A DNA stretch of 64,000 nt from Gemmobacter megaterium (GTDB lineage: Bacteria > Pseudomonadota > Alphaproteobacteria > Rhodobacterales > Rhodobacteraceae), in assembly GCF_900156815.1 (NCBI RefSeq), contig NZ_FTOT01000005.1, positions 124,001 through 188,000 on the forward strand. The letters run 5' to 3'. The notes beneath the pieces are model-generated. The model saw nothing but the letters and a program-made list of their open reading frames with translations, was not told the DNA's origin and ran no database searches. Shown here one piece after another: positions 50,675-60,612 of this stretch; the stretch's first letter is position 1, and each line of letters opens with the position of its first letter. The translations under genes and the position numbers were made by a program.

Positions 50675-53562
50675 AGGGCCTCCTTCTTGTCGGCCTCGGC
50701 CTCCTGCTCGCGCTGGCGGGCAGACCGCAAGGACTGGTGTGCGATGGCGATCAGCATCAGGACCGTCGCCCCCACAACCAGGGCAAAGACACCCAGATCA
50801 AAGATCAGCGCGGTTGCCGCAGGCACCTTGCCGATCAGCGGCACATCGACATATTGTGCATGTGCGGTCAGGAACGGATACCCCACCAGCCACGCCCCGA
50901 CCCCCGTCGCCCCGGCGATCAACAGGCCGATACCCATCCAGCGGATCGGCAAAATGACGATGCGAGCCTCGATCCAGCGCACATTCGACGCGATATATTG
51001 CAGCAACAGCGCAATCGCCAGCGTCACCCCGGACGAGAAGCCACCCCCCGGCAGATCGTGCCCGCGAAAGAACAGATAGGCCGAGATCACGATCAGGACC
51101 GGGAACATCCATCGCATGATGGCCGACGGGACCAGCATGTAATCCTTCAGCGCGACCGTCACTTCGCCCTTTTGCTGATCTGGCACGCCAGAGCTTTCCG
51201 CAGCCGGGCGGAAACGGCGCAGCAGGGCATAGACCGTCAGGCCGACGATGGCCAGGACGGTGATTTCGCCAAAGGTGTCAAAGGCGCGAAAATCCACCAG
51301 GATCACGTTGACCGTATTCGTCCCGCCGCCTTCGTAATAGGCGTTGCGCAAGAACCAGTCGCCGACATTGGGGATCAGCGGGCGGGTCATCACGACATAG
51401 GACAGCGCCGCCAACCCCGCCCCGGACACCAGCGCAATGACCAGATCGCGGCCGCGACGGATTTTGGCGGGTAGCAATTTGTCCGCCGCAATCTCCTCGC
51501 GCCGCCGGGGCAACCAGCGCAGCCCCAACAACAGCAGGACCGTGGTCACGATCTCTACCAGCAACTGGGTGACGGCCAGATCGGGCGCGGAAAACCAGGC
51601 AAAGGTCAGGCAGGTGACAAGCCCGGCCCCACCCAGCAGGACAAGCGCCGCAAAGCGATGATATTTCGCCTGCCAGGCCGCCCCGATGGCGCAGGCCGCG
51701 CCCACGCCCCACATCAGCAGAAAGGCGGGGTTCAATGCTGTGGTGCGGGCCAGCGGCTTTTGCACCGGGCTCAGCGCGCCCCACAGCGTCACACCCAGGC
51801 AGACCACCGCGAGCAGAACCAGCAGGCGCAGTTGCGGTTGCAGACGCTCGGTCCCGAAAAACCCGTGCAGTCGCCGCGGCAGCTTCCACGTCAGTTCCAG
51901 TAGCAGCTTTTCATAGATGCGCTGTGCCCGGACGCGCCAGATGACCGGCGGCCCTTCGGGGCCAGCAGAAATGCGGCGCGCAAAGACGATGTAGATCAAC
52001 GTCCCCACGGCCATCGCGATCAGGCTCATGTACAGGGGCCAGTTCAACCCGTGCCAGATGGCGATGTCCTGATGTGGCAGATCGGCGCCGACGACCGCAC
52101 GCGCGGCATCGTTGAGCACGGGCCCCAGCGTAAGCCCGGGAAATATCCCCACCGCCAGGCAGACGAACACCAGCAACTCAACCGGCCGCCGCATCCAGGG
52201 TGAGGGTTCGTGCGCCTGTTTGGGCAGGTCGCTGGCGGGTGGGCCAAAGAACACCGTGGCGATGAAACGCACCGAATAGGCCACCGAAAAGATGCTGGCC
52301 GCCGTGGCGATATAGGGGAGTGAATTGTCCAGCCACGTCCCGTTGTGCCAATCCACCGCTTCGGCAAAGAACATTTCCTTGGACAGAAACCCGTTCAGCA
52401 GCGGCACGCCCGCCATGGCGGCCGAGGCGACGATGGCCAGCGTGCCGGTAAACGGCATCGCACGGAACAGCCCCGACAGCTTGCGCATGTCGCGCGTTCC
52501 GGTCTCGTGGTCGATGATGCCCGCCGCCATGAACAGGCTGGCCTTGAACACCGCGTGATTGGCAATGTGAAAGATCGCCGCCACGATGGCCCCGGTGCTG
52601 CCGATGCCGGCCAGCGCGGTGATCAACCCCAGATGGCTGATGGTGGAATAGGCCAGAAGACCCTTGAGATCGTGCCGGAACAGCGCGATCACCGCCCCGA
52701 TCAGCAGCGTCGCCATGCCGGTGCCCGTGACGGCAAAGAACCAGAGCTCGGTGCCACCCAGGGTGGGCGAAAAACGCACCAACAGGAACACCCCTGCCTT
52801 TACCATGGTGGCCGAATGCAGAAAGGCCGACACCGGGGTCGGCGCCGCCATCGCCCCCGGCAACCAGAAATGGAACGGAAACTGGGCCGATTTCGTGAAT
52901 GCCCCGATCAGGAACAGCACCAGCACCAGCGGGTAGAGCGGATGCGCCCGGATCACGTCGCCAGAGGCCAGAACGCGATCCAGATCATAGGCTCCAACGA
53001 TCTGGCCCAGGACCAGCATCGCCACCAGCAGGCACAGCCCCCCCACCGCCGTCACGATCAGCGCCATCCTGGCGCCGTCGCGGGCGGCCTGGCTTTGGTT
53101 CCAGTAGCCGATCAGCAGGAAGGACGTGATCGAGGTCAGTTCCCAGAACACCACCAGCATCAGGATGTTGCCAGACAGCAGCAGCCCCACCATCGCCCCG
53201 GTGAACGCCAGAAGAAAGGAATAGAACCGCGGCACCGGATCGGTTCTGGACAGGTAGTACCGCGCATAGATCACCACCAGCACACCGATGGACAGCACAA
53301 GCGTCACAAAGAACCAGGCGAACCCGTCCACCCGGAACGGCAGGTTCAGCCGCAGCGACGGCACCCATTGCACAAACACCCGCAGCACGCGCCCCTCTGA
53401 CACCGGGGCGTGCAGCATCGCCAGAATCACCAGTCCCCCCGCCAGCACCAGCCCCGAGACCCAGGCCGCCGCGTTATGGGCATTGACCGGCAGCGTCGCC
53501 GCCGCAAGTGCGCCAAGAAAGGGCAACAGCACGAGAATCAGGATCAGGTTCTGTTCAATCAT
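50671..53562 (-). CDS. mrpA: Mrp cation/proton antiporter, fused subunits A and B (operon 2)
   Basis: 963 residues from ATG 53562, which begins MIEQNLILILVLLPFLGAL; the frame runs 26 codons further up without a membrane start. The MrpA part keeps the complex I-like residues in NILMLVVFWELTSITSFLL, GAFTKSAQFPFHFWLPGAMA and HSATMVKAGVFLLVRF. The MrpB-like part at the C-terminus starts AIMRWMFPVLIVISAYLFFRGHDLPGGGF. The N-terminal helix and loops differ much from operon 1, so the two pumps are old paralogues and may prefer different ions. First gene of operon 2. Confidence 0.94.
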   Translation of the reverse strand: MIEQNLILILVLLPFLGALAAATLPVNAHNAAAWVSGLVLAGGLVILAMLHAPVSEGRVLRVFVQWVPSLRLNLPFRVDGFAWFFVTLVLSIGVLVVIYARYYLSRTDPVPRFYSFLLAFTGAMVGLLLSGNILMLVVFWELTSITSFLLIGYWNQSQAARDGARMALIVTAVGGLCLLVAMLVLGQIVGAYDLDRVLASGDVIRAHPLYPLVLVLFLIGAFTKSAQFPFHFWLPGAMAAPTPVSAFLHSATMVKAGVFLLVRFSPTLGGTELWFFAVTGTGMATLLIGAVIALFRHDLKGLLAYSTISHLGLITALAGIGSTGAIVAAIFHIANHAVFKASLFMAAGIIDHETGTRDMRKLSGLFRAMPFTGTLAIVASAAMAGVPLLNGFLSKEMFFAEAVDWHNGTWLDNSLPYIATAASIFSVAYSVRFIATVFFGPPASDLPKQAHEPSPWMRRPVELLVFVCLAVGIFPGLTLGPVLNDAARAVVGADLPHQDIAIWHGLNWPLYMSLIAMAVGTLIYIVFARRISAGPEGPPVIWRVRAQRIYEKLLLELTWKLPRRLHGFFGTERLQPQLRLLVLLAVVCLGVTLWGALSPVQKPLARTTALNPAFLLMWGVGAACAIGAAWQAKYHRFAALVLLGGAGLVTCLTFAWFSAPDLAVTQLLVEIVTTVLLLLGLRWLPRRREEIAADKLLPAKIRRGRDLVIALVSGAGLAALSYVVMTRPLIPNVGDWFLRNAYYEGGGTNTVNVILVDFRAFDTFGEITVLAIVGLTVYALLRRFRPAAESSGVPDQQKGEVTVALKDYMLVPSAIMRWMFPVLIVISAYLFFRGHDLPGGGFSSGVTLAIALLLQYIASNVRWIEARIVILPIRWMGIGLLIAGATGVGAWLVGYPFLTAHAQYVDVPLIGKVPAATALIFDLGVFALVVGATVLMLIAIAHQSLRSARQREQEAEADKKEAL

Positions 53563-53845
53563 CGGGCTGTCGCCTGCCTCCTTGCTATGAGTCCGGTCAT
53601 CGCCCCCGCAATGGCGCACAGCCCGCACCGAAGACCGCACGGGGCGGGGTTCGGGCAGGCAGCAGCTTTTCGGGAAGTCCGCTTGATTTCATAAAAATGT
53701 CCATAGCCGGAAATTTGCAAGTGCCTGCACACAGATACACGACAGTTTGCGCATTTTCATGTCTGGTTTTTCCGCCATCTTGGCATTGTCCCCGATCCGC
53801 CACAGGATGGGAGGGTACAAGGCGCACAACCGACAGGAGACCGGA

Positions 53846-54970
53846 ATGCGGATCGAGCCCTTTGGCGTCGAGATCTGGATGAACGAATGGGAGACCAGAT
53901 GCGCCCACAACCTGGCCGAAACCTGCGTCGAAAGCCTGACCGTGGCCGGTTTGCTGGAGATCTGTGGCCAGAACGCCAACGACCTGTCGGCCCTGATGCC
54001 GATCCGGCTGGGCTACGGCGCGATTCCGGGGTCGGAACGGCTGCGCGCCGCAATCGCGGCCACGCACGAGCGGCAAACCCCCGAGAATATCGTGGTCACG
54101 CATGGCACGATCGGCGCGAACATGCTGGTGCACCGCGCGCTGGTCGAACGCGGGGACCGGGTTATCTCGATCGTGCCCACCTATCAGCAACATCATTCCA
54201 TTCCGGCCAGCATCGGCGCCGATGTCCGGCTGTTGCACCTGCGGCCCGAACATGGCTGGTTGCCCGATCTGGATGCGCTGCGTGAACTGGCCACGCCCGG
54301 CACCCAGTTGATCGCCCTGACCAACCCCAACAACCCGACCGGCGCCCTGATCCCCCGCGAGATGCTGGAACAGATTGCCGCAATCGCGCGCCAGGCAGGT
54401 GCATGGGTGCTGTGCGACGAAGTCTATCGCGGGCTGGATCAGGAGGGCAGCGGGACCACCACCTCGATGGCCGATCTCTATGAAAAAGGCATCAGCACCT
54501 GCGGCATGTCCAAAGCCTACGCTTTGGCCGGGCTGCGGCTGGGCTGGGTGGTTGCGCCGCCCGAGGTGATCGAGGCGGTGATGATCCAGCGCGACTATGA
54601 CACGATCAGCGTCGGCGTACTGGACGACCATCTCGCCACGCTGGCGCTGGAGAACCGCGACCGCATCCTGTCACGGTCGCGCCGGATCACCCGTGGCAAT
54701 CTGGACATCCTGTCCGACTGGATCCGCCGCGAACCGCGCCTTGGCTTTGTCCGGCCGCGCTCTGGCACAACCGCGCTGGTCAAGGTGGACAGCCCGCTGG
54801 ACTCTCGGGCCTTCTGCATCGCCCTGCTGAAGGAGACGGGCGTCATGTTCACCCCCGGCTCGGCCATGGGGATGGAGGGGTATGTGCGGATCGGCTTTGC
54901 CAATGCGCCACAGGCCCTTCAACAAGGCCTGCCGCTGGTCTCACGCTTTCTGTCCGGCATGGGGGCGTAG
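53846..54970 (+). CDS. Class I/II pyridoxal-phosphate aminotransferase
   Basis: 374 residues from ATG 53846 (AGGAGA site). It has the fold-type I pattern: LTNPNNPTGALI (about 173-184), the phosphate-side Asp in VLCDEVYRGLD, the cofactor lysine in CGMSKAYALAGLRLGWV and the substrate Arg region EGYVRIGFANAP. The N-terminus MRIEPFGVEIWMNEWETRC is shared by a group of uncharacterised alphaproteobacterial enzymes. Substrate unknown. It is divergent from mrpA (operon 2) with 283 bases between, part of which is AT-richer and likely carries its promoter. Confidence 0.88.
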   Translation: MRIEPFGVEIWMNEWETRCAHNLAETCVESLTVAGLLEICGQNANDLSALMPIRLGYGAIPGSERLRAAIAATHERQTPENIVVTHGTIGANMLVHRALVERGDRVISIVPTYQQHHSIPASIGADVRLLHLRPEHGWLPDLDALRELATPGTQLIALTNPNNPTGALIPREMLEQIAAIARQAGAWVLCDEVYRGLDQEGSGTTTSMADLYEKGISTCGMSKAYALAGLRLGWVVAPPEVIEAVMIQRDYDTISVGVLDDHLATLALENRDRILSRSRRITRGNLDILSDWIRREPRLGFVRPRSGTTALVKVDSPLDSRAFCIALLKETGVMFTPGSAMGMEGYVRIGFANAPQALQQGLPLVSRFLSGMGA

Positions 54971-54986
54971 CGCCGCCGCCCGGTGC

Positions 54987-55229
54987 TCAGTCGTCGGGGC
55001 GTTCGCTGCGGATGGCCCCGGTCGCCGGATCAATATCCAGTTCAACCCGCGCCCCGGCGGCTGTGCGCGCCTCGACCTCGATACGGTCCCGCTTCACCTC
55101 GATCTCGCTCGTCACATAGCCACGGGATTCCAGATCGGCGATGATCTGTGACAGCTTCGGCGCCGTCTGGGCGCCTGCGGGACCGGCCAGCACGGCAAGG
55201 GCTATCACCACAGGTTTTACCAAGGTCAC
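54987..55229 (-). CDS. PepSY domain small periplasmic protein
   Basis: 80 residues from GTG 55229, chosen because GGAGGA lies five bases ahead and the next residues form a signal peptide (LVKPVVIALAVLAGPAGAQ). The mature part is one PepSY unit (LSQIIADLESRGYVTSEIEVKRD with a final DIDPATGAIRSE). Such domains often bind or inhibit proteases or tune signalling. A longer frame to 55304 is possible but lacks a ribosome site. Convergent with the aminotransferase, 16 bases apart. Confidence 0.8.
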   Translation of the reverse strand: MTLVKPVVIALAVLAGPAGAQTAPKLSQIIADLESRGYVTSEIEVKRDRIEVEARTAAGARVELDIDPATGAIRSERPDD

Positions 55230-55507
55230 GATTTCCTCCAAGATTGCGGCCAGTGCGGCCAATGCGCCCCCGCATAGCACAACCGTCGCCGCGACGCTGG
55301 CCACCGCCAGTCAAAATCCTGTCAGACCCCTTATCCCGACACAAAGAATCAGTCTTTACAGTCGAGCCTTTTTGTCGGAATTTGCGGCATCCGCCAACCC
55401 GACGAGTCCGGGCCAGCCAGAATGACACGATCAGGATCCGTTTCAGTCAGGAGGGATGCTCCGGTGCCCGGCGATACCCACCCTTTCCACCTGCGGGGGA
55501 CAGCAAG

Positions 55508-55669
55508 ATGAATGCCCCCGCCGAACCGCAAACCTTCGCGCAAAGCGCCATTCCCGTCCACGAGGCCCAGACCCTGACCCAAGGGGGACAGGTGGCGCAT
55601 ATCCGGCTGAACGATCAGCTTTACGCCCTGCGGATCACGCGCGCGGGCAAACTGATCCTGACCAAATGA
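55508..55669 (+). CDS. hemP: Hemin uptake protein HemP
   Basis: A 53-residue protein from ATG 55508. Its C-terminus HIRLNDQLYALRITRAGKL...LTK is the HemP signature, with the strongly conserved LRITRxGKLILTK ending. HemP (HmuP) is tied to iron and haem uptake control in alpha- and betaproteobacteria. Longer in-frame starts upstream are not coding. No hmu transport genes are in the window, but bfd and bfr follow. Confidence 0.85.
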   Translation: MNAPAEPQTFAQSAIPVHEAQTLTQGGQVAHIRLNDQLYALRITRAGKLILTK

Positions 55670-55750
55670 TCCGGCAGGATCCGCCATGCGCCGTCTTGTC
55701 CGCGCGAAACCGGACTGCCCGCGTCCGCGCTGCCATCCTGTGAGAACGCC

Positions 55751-56008
55751 ATGATCATCTGCCATTGCCAATCCATCTCTGATCAGGACATTCGCGCTGC
55801 GGTGGACTGGATGCGCGCCGCAGATGCCGACACGATCATCACCCCCGGCAAGGTCTATCACGCGCTGGGAAAACGCGCCGATTGCGGGGGATGTATGCCG
55901 CTGTTTCTGGACACCATGCGGCAGTGCGACAGCTTTGGCGTCGCCACGGCAGCGGAACGGCCGCCGATTCTGCGCCCCGCACGGCTGCGTCTGGCGCAAG
56001 CGCGCTAG
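55751..56008 (+). CDS. bfd: Bacterioferritin-associated ferredoxin (Bfd-like)
   Basis: 85 residues with the [2Fe-2S] pattern of BFD domains: CHC at residues 4-6 and CGGC at about 46-49. Bfd gives electrons to bacterioferritin so stored Fe(III) can be released. It begins MIICHCQSISDQDIRAAV and stands 123 bases before bfr. The tail after residue 65 is longer and more basic than usual. Confidence 0.9.
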   Translation: MIICHCQSISDQDIRAAVDWMRAADADTIITPGKVYHALGKRADCGGCMPLFLDTMRQCDSFGVATAAERPPILRPARLRLAQAR

Positions 56009-56020
56009 CGGCACCGCCTA

Positions 56021-56039
56021 TTTTAGAATTATTCTAAAA
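56021..56039. promoter_or_regulatory. Irr box (iron control element) before bfr
   Basis: A perfect palindrome: TTTTAGAA (56021-56028), TTA, TTCTAAAA (56032-56039). It matches the alphaproteobacterial Irr/ICE motif TTTAGAA-N3-TTCTAAA. Irr represses iron storage genes such as bfr when iron is low. It begins 93 bases before the end of the gap leading to bfr. Confidence 0.88.
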
Positions 56040-56131
56040 ATCTTCTCTGCCCCCATGGACAGGCGACAAGACGCACCCTAACTTGATCTTCAACGTAGTC
56101 GGCAACCCCGCCAGCACCGAAGGAGACTGCC

Positions 56132-56617
56132 ATGAAGGGCGACGCAAAGGTCATTGAATATCTCAACGCAGCATTGCGGTCGGAACTTACCGCGGTCAGC
56201 CAGTACTGGCTGCACTTCCGCCTGCAAGAGGACTGGGGCCTCGGTCGCCTTGCGGCGAAATCGCGCGCGGAATCGATCGAGGAGATGCAGCACGCCGACA
56301 AGCTGATTGCACGGATCATCTTCCTCGAAGGGCATCCGAACCTGCAAAAGCTCGACCCGCTGCGTATCGGCCAGACCGTCAAGGAAACGCTGGAGGCGGA
56401 TCTGGCAGGCGAGCATGACGCCCGCGCCCTTTATATCGAAGCCCGCGAACATTGCGACAAGGCTGGCGATTACGTCAGCCGCGCCCTGTTCGATGCGCTT
56501 ATCGCAGACGAGGAAGGGCACATCGACTTTCTGGAAACCCAGATTTCGCTGTACGAGAAACTGGGCGAAGAACGCTATGCGATGCTGAACGCCTTGCCCG
56601 CAAACGAAGCCGAATAA
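56132..56617 (+). CDS. bfr: Bacterioferritin
   Basis: Stores iron as a 24-subunit haem-containing shell. The 161-residue protein begins [22 protein letters not shown]. The ferroxidase ligands Glu18, Glu51, His54, Glu94, Glu127 and His130 all appear to be in place ([30 protein letters not shown]), and the haem-binding Met52 is in EEMQHA. Followed by a strong hairpin. Control by the Irr box is inferred. Confidence 0.96.
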   Translation: MKGDAKVIEYLNAALRSELTAVSQYWLHFRLQEDWGLGRLAAKSRAESIEEMQHADKLIARIIFLEGHPNLQKLDPLRIGQTVKETLEADLAGEHDARALYIEAREHCDKAGDYVSRALFDALIADEEGHIDFLETQISLYEKLGEERYAMLNALPANEAE

Positions 56618-56634
56618 ACCGACCGGCCAGCGGC

Positions 56635-56660
56635 GGGGCGGCGGCGCGAAACGCCGCCCC
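56635..56660 (+). terminator. Hairpin after bfr
   Basis: GGGGCGGCG (56635-56643) pairs with CGCCGCCCC (56652-56660), 17 bases after the bfr stop; TGTCCTGCTT follows. Likely terminator. Confidence 0.65.
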
Positions 56661-56958
56661 TGTCCTGCTTGCCCCCGGCGTTCTGCACCTGCGTCTGGCG
56701 CGCGCCATTCGCGCCGGGCATCGCAGGCCCCGCCGCCAGATTGATGCGTGGCGGCGAATTTTCCCCCTTGCAACTTCCACCGGCGCGACCCACCTGCCTA
56801 GGGCGGACCGGGCCCCTCTGACGACATGGTGTCGTGATGTCGGACCGCCGGGCATTTGCGCGGGGGTTCTCGCAGACTGTCCGATGCGATAGGACTGCCC
56901 ATGCCCGCGACACCACATCCGTATTCCGGCCAGGCGCACAAGACCGGCGCGACCCGCC
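56661..56958. other. Gene-free stretch between bfr and the PGPGW-like gene
   Basis: I find no credible coding region in the 341 bases between bfr and the next gene beyond the hairpin. Frames seen on the minus strand are shadows. It presumably holds the promoter of the next two genes. Confidence 0.5.
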
Positions 56959-57282
56959 ATGCCTGATCGCAACATGCGGCGGCTGAATCGGCAGATTCGC
57001 GCCCTGTCCGGCGATGTGCCTGCCTTGCGCCCCATCCTTTCAAACCTTCAGCGCCGCCCTTGGGCGTTGGTGCGCCTGCCCCTCGGTCTTGCGTTGGTGG
57101 CAGGCGGGCTGGCCTCTTTTCTGCCGGTGCTGGGGATCTGGATGCTGCCCTTGGGACTTGTCCTTGTAGCAATCGACCTGCCCCTGCTGCGACCTGTGGT
57201 CAGCGCCCTGCTGATACGGTCGCGCAGGCGTGTATCGTTGTGGCGGCGTCGCTGGGCAAACCGGCACCGCCGCCACCTCTGA
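56959..57282 (+). CDS. PGPGW-like small membrane protein
   Basis: 107 residues with a basic N-terminus, two close hydrophobic stretches (LPLGLALVAGGLASFLPVLG and MLPLGLVLVAIDLPLL, about 40-80) and a very basic tail (RSRRRVSLWRRRWANRHRRH). The central SFLPVLGIWMLPLGLVLVA resembles the PGPGW family, where the motif is PGPGW. Function unknown. It lies 20 bases before the Ca2+/cation antiporter gene and is probably cotranscribed with it. Confidence 0.65.
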   Translation: MPDRNMRRLNRQIRALSGDVPALRPILSNLQRRPWALVRLPLGLALVAGGLASFLPVLGIWMLPLGLVLVAIDLPLLRPVVSALLIRSRRRVSLWRRRWANRHRRHL

Positions 57283-57302
57283 CCATTCGAGGAGAGCAAG
57301 AC

Positions 57303-58214
57303 TTGGACTATCTCTTTGTCGCCATCGGCCTCGTCGGCCTGTTCCTGGGAGGTGATGCGCTGGTGCGTGGCGCTGTCGGTGTTGCGCAGCGCCTTGCCAT
57401 GCCGCCCCTACTGATCGGTCTTACGGTTGTTGGCTTTGGCACGTCGATGCCGGAGCTTCTTGTCTCGGTGCAGGCGGCGCTTGGCGGGGTGCCGGCATTG
57501 GCCATTGGCAACATCGTTGGCTCGAACCTCGGGAATATCCTGCTGATCACCGGCATTTCCGCGCTGATCTGGCCGATCCGCGTATCGGGCGGGACGCTCG
57601 GACGCGACACTGCCTTTATGGTGGCCGCCACCCTGGCGCTGGTGCCCCTGTTCTGGATGGGCTGGATCGGCCGGCCGGCCGGGGCGGCGCTTGTGATCGG
57701 ACTGATCATCTATCTGGTCATCTCTTACCGGACATCGCAAGATACCGACACCGTCGAAGAAGACGCCGGCGGCACCTTGTGGAAATCGCTGGTCTGGCTG
57801 GCGTTCGGTTTTGCCGTCCTGCTGGTCGGTGCAAGATTGCTGGTGGACGGATCGGTCAATATCGCGCGCAGCTTTGGCGTGTCCGAGGCGTTCATTGGCC
57901 TTACCATCGTGGCCATCGGCACGTCGTTGCCTGAACTGGCCACCTCGCTGGCCGCCGCGATCAAGAAGCATTCCGAAATTGCCATCGGCAATATCGTCGG
58001 CTCGAACATCTTCAACCTGCTCGGCATTCTGGGCGCAACCGCCGTGGTCGCCCCGATCCCGGTGGAGACGCGCTTTCTGACCTTTGACCTGCCGGTGCTG
58101 ATCGCCGCCACGCTGGTCTTGACCGGCCTGCTCCTGTGGCGCCCGCTGATCGGGCGCTGGATCGGCGCGGCCCTTCTGGCAAGCTATGCCGTCTATATCG
58201 TCATGGCGCAGTAA
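57303..58214 (+). CDS. CaCA-family Ca2+/cation antiporter (YrbG type)
   Basis: 303 residues from a TTG at 57303, preferred because GAGGAG lies just ahead and it starts directly with the first helix (LDYLFVAIGLVGLFLGG). Two inverted halves each carry the alpha-repeat: GFGTSMPELLVSVQAAL with GNIVGSNLGNILL, and AIGTSLPELATSLAAAIKK with IAIGNIVGSNIFNLLG. These repeats form the ion-binding centre and their Glu residues are present. It exchanges Ca2+ for H+ or Na+ across the inner membrane. The frame extends upstream, but in that part it is a shadow of the preceding gene. Confidence 0.9.
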   Translation: MDYLFVAIGLVGLFLGGDALVRGAVGVAQRLAMPPLLIGLTVVGFGTSMPELLVSVQAALGGVPALAIGNIVGSNLGNILLITGISALIWPIRVSGGTLGRDTAFMVAATLALVPLFWMGWIGRPAGAALVIGLIIYLVISYRTSQDTDTVEEDAGGTLWKSLVWLAFGFAVLLVGARLLVDGSVNIARSFGVSEAFIGLTIVAIGTSLPELATSLAAAIKKHSEIAIGNIVGSNIFNLLGILGATAVVAPIPVETRFLTFDLPVLIAATLVLTGLLLWRPLIGRWIGAALLASYAVYIVMAQ

Positions 58215-58416
58215 CCCGGAGCCGACGCATCCTCGCGCTGATCGGCCTGCCGATCCGGGGGGGCAAATGCCCCCCTTTCCTGATCCGCACCGGAGAGAGC
58301 GAACGCGCCTTCTGCACCGTTCCGCGCCATGCAACCCCCGCAGATATCTGGATCGGCGCAACGGGCGCACGACGTCTGACAGGGCTGCGCCGGCCGCCAG
58401 CATATGCCGACAAGAA

Positions 58417-58442
58417 AAAGGGCGCCCCGCGGGGCGCCCTTT
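58417..58442 (-). terminator. Terminator of groESL
   Basis: AAAGGGCGCCCC and GGGGCGCCCTTT form a perfect 12-bp stem with a two-base loop, followed by T-rich sequence on the minus strand. It lies 23 bases after the groEL stop. Confidence 0.85.
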
Positions 58443-58465
58443 CCATAATGCCTGGGATGGCTGGA

Positions 58466-60115
<1,650 letters not shown>

Positions 60116-60150
60116 TCAAATCTTGGTTGACTGGATGGGCGACGTCAGAC

Positions 60151-60438
60151 TCAGGAAATGATCCCGAGGATGTCGCTTTCCTTCATGATCAGCAGTTCTT
60201 CGCCGTTCACGGTCACTTCGGTGCCCGACCATTTGCCGAACAGCACACGGTCGCCAGCCTTGACCGCCATTGCGATCAGTTCGCCCGAATCCTTGCGGGC
60301 GCCTTCGCCGACCGCAACGATTTCACCCTCGGCGGGTTTTTCCTTGGCGGTATCGGGGATGATCAGGCCGCCTTTGGTCTTTTCGTCGCTCTGGACGCGT
60401 TTGACCAGCACACGGTCATGCAGCGGTTTGAATGCCAT
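60151..60438 (-). CDS. groES: Co-chaperonin GroES (10 kDa)
   Basis: The lid of the GroEL chamber, 95 residues. [27 protein letters not shown] carries the mobile loop and [20 protein letters not shown] the C-terminal barrel. First gene of the groESL operon, controlled from the promoter and CIRCE element upstream. Confidence 0.98.
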   Translation of the reverse strand: MAFKPLHDRVLVKRVQSDEKTKGGLIIPDTAKEKPAEGEIVAVGEGARKDSGELIAMAVKAGDRVLFGKWSGTEVTVNGEELLIMKESDILGIIS

Positions 60439-60474
60439 CTGTGAACACTCCCTTGAGTTCAGCGTGATGCGTCG

Positions 60475-60501
60475 TTAGCACTCAGGTCCCCCGAGTGCCA
60501 A
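60475..60501 (-). promoter_or_regulatory. CIRCE element (HrcA operator)
   Basis: TTAGCACTC (60475-60483), nine bases, GAGTGCCAA (60493-60501): the CIRCE consensus with one mismatch in the second arm. It lies in the groES leader just downstream of the -10, where HrcA blocks transcription when proteins are not stressed. Confidence 0.93.
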
Positions 60502-60508
60502 TGCGGTG

Positions 60509-60537
60509 GATCTAGGAGAGTCTCGGGGGTCTGTCAA
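60509..60537 (-). promoter_or_regulatory. groESL promoter
   Basis: On the minus strand TTGACA (60532-60537), 17 bases, TAGATC (60509-60514). The predicted start falls at the edge of the CIRCE element, so HrcA would block initiation. Confidence 0.85.
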
Positions 60538-60612
60538 CACCGGCGACACAGAGAATTCGGGTTGGTTCGCCACCCGGCCCGTGCCATCGTCCGCGCGCCG
60601 GAGGACACCGCC

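Noticed and set aside
39327-53562. Recent inverted duplication of the mrp region
   Set aside because: Subunits of the two operons differ too much in sequence and length; shared motifs are those of the family.
50671-53640. Frameshift fusing mrpA and mrpB
   Set aside because: Both operons have the same MrpA-MrpB fusion and it is the normal form in alphaproteobacteria.
55669-55700. TGATCC near 55669 as a further sigma-E promoter
   Set aside because: The sequence 17 bases on (GCCGTC) does not match GTATCC, and it lies after hemP rather than before a stress gene.
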